A DNA stretch of 64,000 nucleotides from G963665925 sp963665925 (GTDB lineage: Bacteria; Bacillota; Clostridia; Peptostreptococcales; Acidaminobacteraceae): contig OY762511.1 in NCBI GenBank assembly GCA_963665925.1, forward strand, positions 4,340,001 through 4,404,000, read 5' to 3'. The position numbers and the translations under genes were made by a program. Shown here one piece after another: positions 17,146 through 25,426 of the stretch. Each line of letters begins with the position of its first letter. The first letter of the stretch is position 1. The notes beneath the pieces are model-generated. The model was not told the origin of the DNA, ran no database searches, and saw only the letters and a program-made list of their open reading frames with translations.

Positions 17146-17857
17146 TGACACTTCATCAGATCGCATTCTTGTCAAGAAGTGGATTAATACCTACTTTGAT
17201 GAAAGAGAAAATGAATACCTGTCAAAGCCTGAATACGACGCGTTTAAAGATGGCGAATCTTTCTTAGAAGATTTCACACCTGGATCTTATGAGCTTCTAA
17301 TACTGGATATTTACATGAATAAACTCAGCGGTCTTGATGTTGCAAAACGTGTGTCTGCCATTGATAAATCTTGCAATATTATTCTTTTTACAAACAGTAA
17401 GGATCATCAGCTTGACGGGTATATTATCCATGCTGTCGGCTATGTCATGAAACCTGTAGACAAACATTTGAATGCGCTTTATACTGCGCTAGATTATGTG
17501 ATTGAGAAAATGGAAATGGACAAGGCCAATATTTCTGTTAAAACAGCCTATGGTGACTTAACGCTTCAATTTCGGAACATCTTTTATATTGACTGTATTA
17601 ATCGTACAGTCATAATCCACTTGCCCAATCAAACACTGGAAGTCATCGGTAAGTATAAGGACTTTCGCAGTGCCTTCATATCGGATAACCGATTTCTAGA
17701 ATGCAATCGAAATCTGATTGTCAATATGGATTATGTTGATAGGCTTTCAGAAGATGATTTTATCCTTAAATCCGGTGAGTACGTTCCCATCAGCAGAAGA
17801 AAGAAAGTAACAGTACTTGAATACTACATGAAGTACTTTATCAATCGTATAGGATGA
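17126..17857 (+). CDS. LytTR-family response regulator (AgrA-like)
   Basis: 243 residues from ATG 17126 (GGAGG 5 bases upstream, inside the kinase gene). The receiver domain has acidic pocket IIDDTSSD (D7, D8), phosphoacceptor D61 in LLILDIYMN and the conserved Lys in GYVMKPVD. The C-terminal LytTR DNA-binding domain covers about 140-240 (LTLQFRNIFYIDCINRTVIIH, FLECNRNLIVNMDYVDRL, YVPISRRKK). The partner kinase is immediately upstream. Direct repeats upstream of the operon are a likely target, so positive autoregulation is plausible. A terminator follows. Confidence 0.92.
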   Translation: MKIAIIDDTSSDRILVKKWINTYFDERENEYLSKPEYDAFKDGESFLEDFTPGSYELLILDIYMNKLSGLDVAKRVSAIDKSCNIILFTNSKDHQLDGYIIHAVGYVMKPVDKHLNALYTALDYVIEKMEMDKANISVKTAYGDLTLQFRNIFYIDCINRTVIIHLPNQTLEVIGKYKDFRSAFISDNRFLECNRNLIVNMDYVDRLSEDDFILKSGEYVPISRRKKVTVLEYYMKYFINRIG

Positions 17858-17866
17858 ATATTCATT

Positions 17867-17909
17867 AAAAAAGCGAGCTGGAAATTTGATATTTCCTACT
17901 CGCTTTTTT
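17867..17909 (+). terminator. terminator of the Agr-like operon
   Basis: AAAAAAGCGAG (17867-17877) pairs with CTCGCTTTTTT (17899-17909) with an inner GGAAAT/ATTTCC stem; T run follows. Confidence 0.85.
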
Positions 17910-17937
17910 GTTTCTTCGCTCTATTTTCATTTTTATA

Positions 17938-18630
17938 TTAACTACCTTCTGGAAAATTCGAACTTACATTTTGAAGCAATACAAAATACACCAGCAGCTT
18001 ATCTTCCTGATCGACTTGGTTATCATATGTGATTACCGTTATAGCATATTCTGAGTTGCGGTGATTATAGTCGTAATACCCTTCTAGGAGTACCCTACCG
18101 GCTTGATTATAGATTTTCCATCCAGCATCATCATCATAGGCATAATAATCTTTTTTGTTTTTATCCTTATCGTAAAAGGTAAAAATGTACTCTCGTTCAG
18201 GTGCATTATTTAAAGACTCCAAGGTTTCTTTTGTATATCCAATGCACGTATCTTGACTGTCAAAAAAGGCATATGTAGGACCTGCTGACGTATTCGGCAG
18301 TTCTGTACTATCTGATTGAAGATACATCATCAGTTCATCTCCGGCAAACAACTGGATTTGACGGTGAATGATCCCTTTATCCACCAATTTGCCAACCTGC
18401 TGTTCACCTGCCCACACCCTTGGTTTTTGAGTCATAGCATCGCCATCGCCTGTAAAAGTCAGCTCCTCGGCTTCCACTATAATCTCATACGCTTCTTTAG
18501 AGGATATCATATCTTGGTCGACATCCTTTTGCTGAAAAACAAGATAAATCAATCCCGCACCTACGAGAAGCAAGCCTATTAGGATGACGACTAATATGAC
18601 ATGACTGCTTAAACTTTCTTTCTTCTTCAT
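17938..18630 (-). CDS. hypothetical membrane-anchored extracellular protein
   Basis: 230 residues with TTGGAGG ribosome site. A short basic head (MKKKESLSSH) and one transmembrane helix (about 11-32) anchor a soluble domain outside the cell. The outer domain is rich in beta-strand patterns and aromatic residues (YIFTFYDKDKNKKDYYAYDD, GYYDYNHRNSEYAITVITYDN). No known domain recognised. It converges on the Agr-like operon and shares the terminator region with it. Confidence 0.65.
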   Translation of the reverse strand: MKKKESLSSHVILVVILIGLLLVGAGLIYLVFQQKDVDQDMISSKEAYEIIVEAEELTFTGDGDAMTQKPRVWAGEQQVGKLVDKGIIHRQIQLFAGDELMMYLQSDSTELPNTSAGPTYAFFDSQDTCIGYTKETLESLNNAPEREYIFTFYDKDKNKKDYYAYDDDAGWKIYNQAGRVLLEGYYDYNHRNSEYAITVITYDNQVDQEDKLLVYFVLLQNVSSNFPEGS

Positions 18631-18791
18631 TGTCTATGCCTCCAATTGACATTCAGATACAGTTCTACTGAACCCTACATTTAATCTTACTCATAACATT
18701 TCTCACTGCTATCATTTTATCAAATAATGTACTTTATAAATTATGCGTTCAGTCATGTAAACGACCACTCCGTATATTTGAAGCATAAAAA

Positions 18792-18817
18792 AATCACACC
18801 TGTGTATCGGTGTGATT
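18792..18817 (-). terminator. terminator downstream of the pentapeptide-like gene
   Basis: AATCACACC (18792-18800) pairs with GGTGTGATT (18809-18817); minus-strand T run (plus A7) follows. Confidence 0.8.
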
Positions 18818-18846
18818 GAAAATTACAAACGAAATGGATCTTTGCC

Positions 18847-19683
18847 TTAAATCGTCGTCCAAATACTTTCGACAATCCGCCTCAAAAGTGGTCCTTTCCT
18901 AATATCATAGGCCTTCGATACCCTTAATCTCATCTTTTCAATATAATCGTTCAGCTTTTCATCATCACACATACTGGAAAATGAGTCATCTGCAACTTCT
19001 GTAAAGGCTCGCCATCGCAAGTTGAAACCTGCAATGATGCGTTTTAAGTCACGTGTTTTTAAGTGACTGATTTTAGGTTGAACGATTTTCGCATCAAAAT
19101 GACATCCCAAATATGTATCTGAAAAATCCACTTCATATAAAATGCACGAACTTGAAAAACGTGTATCATCAACCATTGATCGAATGAGGCTTGAACTATT
19201 CATACAGCAATTATCAAAGATACAGTTGCTCATATCGATATTGCATAAAGTACTATAGCGCATATCTAAATCAGAAAGAGCCAGTCCATTCATATTTAGC
19301 CTAATGAGTGAAATACCTCTTATATCGAACCTGCCATTTGAATATTCGTCTTCACAAAGAGGATACAATCTATTGAAGTCAGCCAGTGTCAGGGTTTCTT
19401 TCCCATACTCTATACTCATGGTCTGAAAATCAAGTTTTTCATGGGCCATTAAATTTATGCGCCGTGAAATTTCATATAGGAACAGCAGTCCAATGGGGGA
19501 CTTCCAACGCACTTTGGCCTCAAAGGCATCTAAGTGCATTGGGTTTTCAAGAAGCTTGGGATTCTCCTTCATAATGCTGCTCAACACCTTATCCTTATTT
19601 TTTATCCAATAGGTATAGGTATTCTCTCGCCCCTTATAGCCTAGATAGAACATCTCTTTATAAATCAGATTATCAACGAGCAC
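18847..19683 (-). CDS. hypothetical protein with pentapeptide-like repeats
   Basis: About 278 residues. The likely start is GTG 19683 (GAGGTG 6 bases upstream); longer starts lack a site. Residues about 110-200 show leucine/cysteine-spaced pentapeptide-like steps (GISLIRLNMNGLALSDLDMRYSTLCNIDMSNCIFDNCCMN), typical of a right-handed quadrilateral beta-helix, between N-terminal and C-terminal helical parts. Function is unknown; pentapeptide proteins can mimic DNA or act as scaffolds, but nothing here points to a target. Confidence 0.6.
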   Translation of the reverse strand: MLVDNLIYKEMFYLGYKGRENTYTYWIKNKDKVLSSIMKENPKLLENPMHLDAFEAKVRWKSPIGLLFLYEISRRINLMAHEKLDFQTMSIEYGKETLTLADFNRLYPLCEDEYSNGRFDIRGISLIRLNMNGLALSDLDMRYSTLCNIDMSNCIFDNCCMNSSSLIRSMVDDTRFSSSCILYEVDFSDTYLGCHFDAKIVQPKISHLKTRDLKRIIAGFNLRWRAFTEVADDSFSSMCDDEKLNDYIEKMRLRVSKAYDIRKGPLLRRIVESIWTTI

Positions 19684-20039
19684 ACACATCACCTCACAAT
19701 ACTTGACTCTGGAAACCACTCAGAACAATCAGCTATTTGATGATCTTCACCCAGCGATTTCTTATTCCTTTATTGGATTATATCATTGGAAGATTAAAAT
19801 TTAATTATAAGCCTAAACGCGCTATCCACGCACCCAACCTTTCTTCTTGTATGCTTCATTCGTAATAAGTCTAACAGTTGGAGCGGACTTCAAATTACAG
19901 ATGAATTTATTAATTGTACATGCAGGCACGTAAAAACCCCCGGGCCTAGCTGAACACAAGGGAATTAACCGGGGGTAAATTTCTCTTACAAATAGGAGTC
20001 TCTACTGATGCGCCTTTGACCCTATACGAAATAGTGCGC
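19684..20039. other. intergenic stretch with one strong hairpin
   Basis: No gene is seen. The only feature is the hairpin at 19936-19976, whose 8-bp GC-rich stem (ACCCCCGG/CCGGGGGT) encloses a 25-base loop with moderate T/A flanks. It lies about 60 bases downstream of the minus-strand PilZ gene stop and is probably its terminator. Confidence 0.55.
19936..19976 (-). terminator. terminator downstream of the PilZ gene
   Basis: ACCCCCGG (19936-19943) pairs with CCGGGGGT (19969-19976). On the minus strand TTTTACG follows. The loop is longer than usual, so a structured RNA element is an alternative. Confidence 0.6.
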
Positions 20040-20399
20040 TTATAAATTACTGATGATGCTGTTTAGGAAAATTATATCGGGACGGGTGAGTTCAATAAAT
20101 TGAACACCGCTTCTGAATCTTTGATTGTGATCATTTGAAATGGTAAAGCTACACCAGTTAACCTTTACCTTTAACTTTTTCGTCTCAGTTTTATATCTGA
20201 GATTAAGGGACAGGACCGTGTCCTTTTCAAGTCGCTGATTGCACAAAAAACCTAAGCCACTATATGAAATGTCTATAATTGTAATAACCAGCGGCTTCTT
20301 CCTTGTTTCATTCGATTCTATGCATTGACCGCAGAAGACCCAATTCCTATATTCAAATCGTTCGTAACGTCGTTCATACCCACTCATTATGTCACCCAT
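20040..20399 (-). CDS. PilZ domain c-di-GMP effector
   Basis: About 119 residues from ATG 20399 (AGGAGC 8 bases upstream). Contains the PilZ signature: an Arg-rich N-terminal part (ERRYERFEYR, residues about 9-18) and DISYSGLGF (about 58-66), together matching RxxxR and D/NxSxxG, which bind c-di-GMP in known PilZ proteins. A stand-alone PilZ domain usually works by binding a partner protein. The GGDEF cyclase at 5.2-6.4 kb could supply the ligand, but no specific link is shown. Confidence 0.8.
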   Translation of the reverse strand: MGDIMSGYERRYERFEYRNWVFCGQCIESNETRKKPLVITIIDISYSGLGFLCNQRLEKDTVLSLNLRYKTETKKLKVKVNWCSFTISNDHNQRFRSGVQFIELTRPDIIFLNSIISNL

Positions 20400-20557
20400 A
20401 GAATTCGCTCCTGCTTTCATATCTCTCACAATCAGCCCAAAATGCTAGACCTCTGCTCCAATCAACGCCATTTCTATTCTATAATTACTTATTTACCCCT
20501 AGGACACCTGCATTAATCCCGTATCTGACGTTTATCATGGGGAAGTGTGATTTAAAT

Positions 20558-21466
20558 CTATTCCAATTGCTCGCATAAAACTGAATCCCCCACAAAATTT
20601 CCTTTCATACTCAACTTGGAAAAAACAGTCGCAAAGAAAATAATGCCTGCACCCAGCAGCATTCTTTCCGTAAATATCTCGCCCATCATGAGGACAGAAA
20701 GCAAGCACCCAAATATCGCTTCTAATGAGATTAAAATACCTGCCCGGACATCGGTCGTATACTTTTGGGCTATATTCTGAAGCAAAAACGCGATCATTGT
20801 ATTCACGATAAAGAGATAGAGGACACCGATCATACTGGACGGACTAATGGATTCTATTGGCGCTTCAAAGAATAAGGCACTTATGAGCGATAGGGTCCCG
20901 GCAGTTGTCAGCTGCAAGGCTGTAAGTGCTAAGGGATTCATGGCATTTGCAAAGATCCGCACAAGCACAATCTGATAAGCAAAGATCAGGGCGAACATCA
21001 ATGAAAAGCCATCACCCAAATTAAGTGTGAAACTCCCGTCATATGTCATCAGACCTATGCCCATAAGCACGAAAGAGCCAGATATTACATCCGAGTATTT
21101 GGGCTTTGCTTTACTTAATGACCATGACGCAAATGGCACAAAAACTGTGTATGCCGCTACAATGAAGGCTTGTTTTCCCGATGTCGTATAGTTTAGGCCG
21201 ATGGTTTGAAAGGATTGCCCCGCAAAGAGTACAACGCCTAAAAGGACGCCGAATCCTATGTCCTTTCGTGTGAGTCTCCTTATAAGGCTCATAGATACAA
21301 CCCCAAGTACTAAGCCCGATGGTAAAAATCTAAAAGCAAGCAAATAAAATGGAGAAACATCTCCCAATGCAATTTCAGCAGCTACAAATCCGCCACCCCA
21401 AATAAAAGCGACAAAGAGCAGAGATATCTCCGCTAAGAACATCCTTCGTTTAGCAATATTTTTCAA
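20558..21466 (-). CDS. EamA/DMT-superfamily transporter
   Basis: About 302 residues, start TTG 21466 with GAGGTG 5 bases upstream. Ten membrane helices in two EamA repeats: LLFVAFIWGGGFVAAEIAL...FYLLAFRFLPSG opens the first, and FSLMFALIFAYQIVLVRIF...ALTALQLTTAGTLSL the second. DMT members export metabolites or amino acids; the substrate is not predictable. It is divergent from an XRE-cupin regulator, and near-identical 14-bp dyads lie in the shared control region, so that regulator probably controls this exporter. Confidence 0.9.
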   Translation of the reverse strand: MKNIAKRRMFLAEISLLFVAFIWGGGFVAAEIALGDVSPFYLLAFRFLPSGLVLGVVSMSLIRRLTRKDIGFGVLLGVVLFAGQSFQTIGLNYTTSGKQAFIVAAYTVFVPFASWSLSKAKPKYSDVISGSFVLMGIGLMTYDGSFTLNLGDGFSLMFALIFAYQIVLVRIFANAMNPLALTALQLTTAGTLSLISALFFEAPIESISPSSMIGVLYLFIVNTMIAFLLQNIAQKYTTDVRAGILISLEAIFGCLLSVLMMGEIFTERMLLGAGIIFFATVFSKLSMKGNFVGDSVLCEQLE

Positions 21467-21498
21467 AGCACTCACCTCGTTCTATATACTAAATAATA

Positions 21499-21578
21499 TT
21501 CATTATATTGAAATTCATTTGATTATATCAGCCGAATTCAAGTAGGTCAATATAATAAAAGTATTTCAATATATTGAA
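21499..21578. promoter_or_regulatory. paired operators between DMT exporter and XRE-cupin regulator
   Basis: TTCAATATATTGAA (perfect dyad, 21565-21578) and TTCATTATATTGAA (one mismatch, 21499-21512) lie 66 bases apart in the divergent intergenic region, one near each gene. Likely binding sites of the XRE-cupin regulator. Confidence 0.7.
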
Positions 21579-21632
21579 CAAAATGATATGCTATTGGTAG
21601 ACTATTTAGACGTAGATTAAGGAGATGACCAA

Positions 21633-22190
21633 ATGGGCCATATAAACCTTGGAAAGAAAATCACAGAATTTAGACGGGTCAAAGATCTGACAATCCGGGA
21701 ATTCTCGGAAATTACAGGCCTTAGTGCATCCCTGCTCAGCCAACTCGAACGGAATATTGGCAACCCAACACTCAGCGCACTGCAGGCAATTGCTGCTGCC
21801 CTAAATATCCCCTTATCAGAACTCCTCACAGAAGAAGTTGAAAATGCTGATTTGATCCTTAGAAAAGAGAATCGGAAGAAGATATTTGATCCCGATGCAA
21901 AACATGTCCTTTATGACATGCTCACCCAAAGCGCATCAAACTCCCCAGTAGAACTGCTCCTCATGCACCTCAAATCAGACAGCGAAACCTATGGTGGCTT
22001 CTCTGAACATGACGGAGAAGAAATAGCCTATGTGCTTAAGGGAGACCTGCTAATTCTATTTGAACATGAACAGTTTGATATTACAGAAGGAGACACAGTC
22101 CGCATTCTCCCGGCACGCAAGCATATGTTTAAAAATATGGGGCCTATCGATGCTGAGGTATTGTTTATCAAAAGCAAGCTATTCAAATAA
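21633..22190 (+). CDS. XRE-family regulator with cupin domain
   Basis: 185 residues, AAGGAGAT ribosome site. N-terminal helix-turn-helix about 5-62 (LGKKITEFRRVKDLTIREFSEITGLSASLLSQLERNIGNPTLSALQAIAAALNIPLSEL), then a cupin beta-barrel about 105-183 (EHDGEEIAYVLKGDLLILFE, EGDTVRILPARKHMFKNMGP) that senses a small ligand. This architecture often controls the neighbouring efflux or amine-metabolism gene. It is divergent from the EamA transporter with paired dyad operators between them. Confidence 0.92.
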   Translation: MGHINLGKKITEFRRVKDLTIREFSEITGLSASLLSQLERNIGNPTLSALQAIAAALNIPLSELLTEEVENADLILRKENRKKIFDPDAKHVLYDMLTQSASNSPVELLLMHLKSDSETYGGFSEHDGEEIAYVLKGDLLILFEHEQFDITEGDTVRILPARKHMFKNMGPIDAEVLFIKSKLFK

Positions 22191-22207
22191 GTCCAGTCTG
22201 CCAGACA

Positions 22208-24313
22208 TCATTCTTGTCCTGCTAAAGGCACATGTGTTAACGCCATATCTGAAGCGTCCAAATAGAAGAAAGCTTTTCGGTCACCCGTATGGTTAAGGGC
22301 ATCATCAAGAAATGGATCAAAATCATAGCTTTTTCCATCAATTTTCATGGTCGTCCACACATAAAGTGAACCATATGACTCCATAAGCTCATGCTCAAGC
22401 TTTCCATGCTTGAACTCGGCAGTATAGCCCATCTTGTACATCAAATGTGCGAACAGCTCCTGATAGCCAAAATAACTCGTACGCCCTTCAAGTATCCCTA
22501 GATGCGCTTGATTGCTTGCAACCAAAGCGTCAATAGCAAATGCTTCTTCAGGGTCCACTTGTTTAATAATCCAGTCGTATGCGGCTTCCATTTTTTCATA
22601 ACGGGACATTTCAGGCGTAATGATTTCAGCGAGTACTGAATCCATAAAGGTCATTTCTTTTCCGCCATCAAAATAATAGGTTCCCTGCCCCGTTGGCAGT
22701 TCATAATCTATAATTCCTGAATATATGATCCCGTCAGGATAATGAACATAGCCCTGTCCACCGCTATACATATCTTCCAAAACAAATGTACCTACAGCCA
22801 GTTCGCTCAAGTACATGCGGGCACCCTCTGTTTCTATCTCCATAACTGGCGGTTTCTGTAAGAAGTACTGGGTTTTAATGCTATGGTCCTTTGAATAGTT
22901 ATCATTGTATACGATGTGTGTTATGCCCTCCTCTGCCATTTTGCCTGAAATCGGATACCAGACGCGCAAGGGATACCCGGTTTCATCTTGTCCTTCAAAG
23001 CCATTTATGACAGTGCCATCCTCCAGGGTCTGACGATAGACACGGAGTAATGGCTGACCATTATGGTCTTCATATAGACTGAAGTCCACAAGCTTGTCAT
23101 TTGCATCGTAGACATATTCAATGCCGCTTCGCTCTCCAAGGGCATTATACTCTGCCCTGCTTCTTCTGCCATCGGCATAATACATTTCGACAAGCCCTGC
23201 AGGGTACCCATTTGCTACCGCACTGTAATAATATACAGCACTTCCTTTCTTGTAATATAATGGACCGATTTCTCCTTGAAAACGCGTGAAGTTTGTAATG
23301 TATATCAAATCGTCCTGCTGCGTAAACCATTCTCCGGTCTTGTACCCAGCCTCCATTAAACCAACTTCCCAACCATTGTCACCCACGCGCAGCGTTTCAC
23401 CTTCAGGTTTTCCTTGCGCATTAAAGGTACCATAGGTTTTTACACCCTCTATGGTTTTCATCGTTTTTGAAAGCAGTACGGTCTTTTTCAGATTGAATTC
23501 GGTCGTTTTGTCAGTTATGGTTTGTTCGTAGGCTGATTTTGCCTGCATTTCAGGAAGCATGCCTTCAATTTCCCCTTCTAATTGAACAGCACGGTTCAGC
23601 AGCACACCCACCTGTTCTGCGTTATCTTCGATCAGGCTTTGGTAGTAGCTTTCAAACTGCTGCTGTCTCTGCATGGAAACTCTTTGATCCCAGTACTGTC
23701 CCAGCTCATCAAAGTAGACCAGGTCTTCAAAAAACTCCAGAAATTGACTGGCTACCGACAGGTCTTCAAGCCTGTAATCATAGGCAGGAACTTCAATGTG
23801 CAGAGCCTCCTCATTATAGTTGACATCCCACTTGAACGCCCTGATTGCCGTATCGGTCAGTGGAATATAAGTTATATGGTTATAGATTGCCGGCGATAAA
23901 TCATCAAGCTCTGTCGCAATCCTGTGCAGTTCAATATAAACCTTGTTATTTGATGGCGTGAGTGTCACCGCACCCGATACTGGCATATTTTCAGCTGGAT
24001 ACAGGTCATATAGGCTGTTCACATAAAGTCTTTCAAGCCAGAGCTCATCCTCACCACTGCTTCCCGTATAAAAGTCGATGGTGAGACCAACAGCATACAT
24101 GAATCCTGTACTGATTGGGACATATATCGTATTGTCAGCAATAACAAGTGGATGACTCATTTGAGACTGATCAATCTGAACCTTATTGATATATACAGGC
24201 ACATTGACAATCTGACCCTCAAACTGTTCACTTGCATAAGTCCCAGAGTCAATCAGTCCCATAAAAAGTACAAGCACTGCAATCATTGCTAGAACTCTAA
24301 GTCGATTTCTCAT
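22208..24313 (-). CDS. secreted protein: copper-amine-oxidase-N-like domain, MORN-type repeats, degenerate transglutaminase domain
   Basis: 701 residues, GGGAGG ribosome site, signal peptide (about 1-28, ending DSGTYAS). Residues about 35-180 resemble the stalk domain often called copper amine oxidase N-terminal (NTIYVPISTGFMYAVGLTIDF, YIPLTDTAIRAFKWDVNYNEEAL). A helical linker with coiled-coil character covers about 190-270. MORN/YwqK-type repeats follow (GVKTYGTFNAQGKPEGETLR, GYPAGLVEMYYADGRR, GYVHYPDGIIYSG). The C-terminal 120 residues align with the transglutaminase core, but the nucleophile Cys is Ser/Tyr (GRTSYFGYQELF) and the His position is Tyr/Val (SLYVWTTMKI); only the late Asp (YDFDPFLDD) remains. 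Probably structural or binding. Confidence 0.75.
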   Translation of the reverse strand: MRNRLRVLAMIAVLVLFMGLIDSGTYASEQFEGQIVNVPVYINKVQIDQSQMSHPLVIADNTIYVPISTGFMYAVGLTIDFYTGSSGEDELWLERLYVNSLYDLYPAENMPVSGAVTLTPSNNKVYIELHRIATELDDLSPAIYNHITYIPLTDTAIRAFKWDVNYNEEALHIEVPAYDYRLEDLSVASQFLEFFEDLVYFDELGQYWDQRVSMQRQQQFESYYQSLIEDNAEQVGVLLNRAVQLEGEIEGMLPEMQAKSAYEQTITDKTTEFNLKKTVLLSKTMKTIEGVKTYGTFNAQGKPEGETLRVGDNGWEVGLMEAGYKTGEWFTQQDDLIYITNFTRFQGEIGPLYYKKGSAVYYYSAVANGYPAGLVEMYYADGRRSRAEYNALGERSGIEYVYDANDKLVDFSLYEDHNGQPLLRVYRQTLEDGTVINGFEGQDETGYPLRVWYPISGKMAEEGITHIVYNDNYSKDHSIKTQYFLQKPPVMEIETEGARMYLSELAVGTFVLEDMYSGGQGYVHYPDGIIYSGIIDYELPTGQGTYYFDGGKEMTFMDSVLAEIITPEMSRYEKMEAAYDWIIKQVDPEEAFAIDALVASNQAHLGILEGRTSYFGYQELFAHLMYKMGYTAEFKHGKLEHELMESYGSLYVWTTMKIDGKSYDFDPFLDDALNHTGDRKAFFYLDASDMALTHVPLAGQE

Positions 24314-24440
24314 ATGTTTACCTCCCTCTTTCGGTATGGTTATTTTATACCTATATAGGGGATATTTAAATCATCCTAATACCCTCTAGCTCCATCTCAA
24401 TTAATTGAAGCATAAATAAGTTATGTGAAAGAAGGCAAAG

Positions 24441-24478
24441 AAAAAGTGCACAGACGCTTTTTCGCACCCATGCACTCT
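24441..24478 (-). terminator. terminator after glsA
   Basis: AAAAAGTGCA pairs with TGCACTCTT, extended by AGACGC/GCACCC pairing; on the minus strand TTTTTCTTT follows. Confidence 0.75.
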
Positions 24479-24487
24479 TGGAATTAT

Positions 24488-25405
24488 CTAATATATGCTC
24501 AAATTCATTTTCTTGCTGATATATTCCAGCATACTGACACCTGCAACACTATTTCCATGCACATCAAGGGCTGGGCCATAAACCCCGACGCCCATCTTGC
24601 CTGGAATAACTGAAAGTATGCCGCCGCCCACGCCGCTCTTGCTCGGTAGGCCAACTTTTACCGCAAATTCTCCTGAACCGTCATACATACCGCAAGACGC
24701 CATGATTGCGTTTACTGCCTTTACAGTATCGGGTTTGATAAGCTGTTCTCCAGTCTTGACATCACGTCCGCCATTTGCCAAAACGACTCCAATATGTGCT
24801 AGGTCTCTACATGTAACACGCATGGAACACATTTTGAAATAGGCATCCAGGAGGTCTTCGATTTGACCGTGAAGGACCTTCGTGCTGCTCATAAAATAAG
24901 CCAGTGCGCGGTTTCTGTCTCCGGTCTGCTTTTCAGACAAATACACCCCCCGATCAATCTCAATAGCCTTTTTCCGACTCAAACGTTCTGCCAGTGCACG
25001 GACACGATTGAATTTCTCCTCATAGGTCGCGCCGTTCACTAGTGACAAGGTCAGTATTGCACCTGCATTAATAAAGGGGTTCAGCGGTCTGTTCCCATTC
25101 ATTGTTTCAAGCTGCTTAATGGAGTTAAACGCTTCCGCACTGGAGGTCACACTGACATGCTGATAAACGTACCCATGCGGATGATCTTCAAGGGCTAGAA
25201 TAAGCGCAAGCACTTTTGAAATGCTTTGAACCGTGAACTCTGTCATGGCGTCACCACCCGCATATTCCCTGCCATCACATCCAACAATACATATCCCCAA
25301 AGCTGAAGCGTTGACCTTTGAAAGCTCTGGAATATAATCCGGAAGTCTTCCTTCCTGCCAAATCTTACGCCCATTTCTGACAGCTTCTAATATTAACGTG
25401 TTCAT
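24488..25405 (-). CDS. glsA: glutaminase (serine-dependent, GlsA/YbaS type)
   Basis: 305 residues from the MNTL start. Hydrolyses L-glutamine to glutamate and ammonia. The beta-lactamase-like fold carries the SxxK pair S61-I-S-K64 (TVQSISKVLALIL). Other family blocks are present: NGNRPLNPFINAGAI, YMSSTKVL, MRVTCRDLAHIGVVLANGG and KVGLPSKSGVGGGILSVIPGKMG. Length is normal. It is the last gene of a unit with the Nramp-like transporter (22 bases upstream) and the ureohydrolase, suggesting linked nitrogen release or acid tolerance. Whether the amide substrate is glutamine or a related compound is open. Confidence 0.93.
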   Translation of the reverse strand: MNTLILEAVRNGRKIWQEGRLPDYIPELSKVNASALGICIVGCDGREYAGGDAMTEFTVQSISKVLALILALEDHPHGYVYQHVSVTSSAEAFNSIKQLETMNGNRPLNPFINAGAILTLSLVNGATYEEKFNRVRALAERLSRKKAIEIDRGVYLSEKQTGDRNRALAYFMSSTKVLHGQIEDLLDAYFKMCSMRVTCRDLAHIGVVLANGGRDVKTGEQLIKPDTVKAVNAIMASCGMYDGSGEFAVKVGLPSKSGVGGGILSVIPGKMGVGVYGPALDVHGNSVAGVSMLEYISKKMNLSIY

Positions 25406-25426
25406 AGCCTCAATCACATCCAGTTC

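Noticed and set aside
15805..17857. Complete Agr quorum-sensing operon
   Set aside because: Only the AgrC- and AgrA-like genes are present; no AgrB or AgrD frame lies within several kb.
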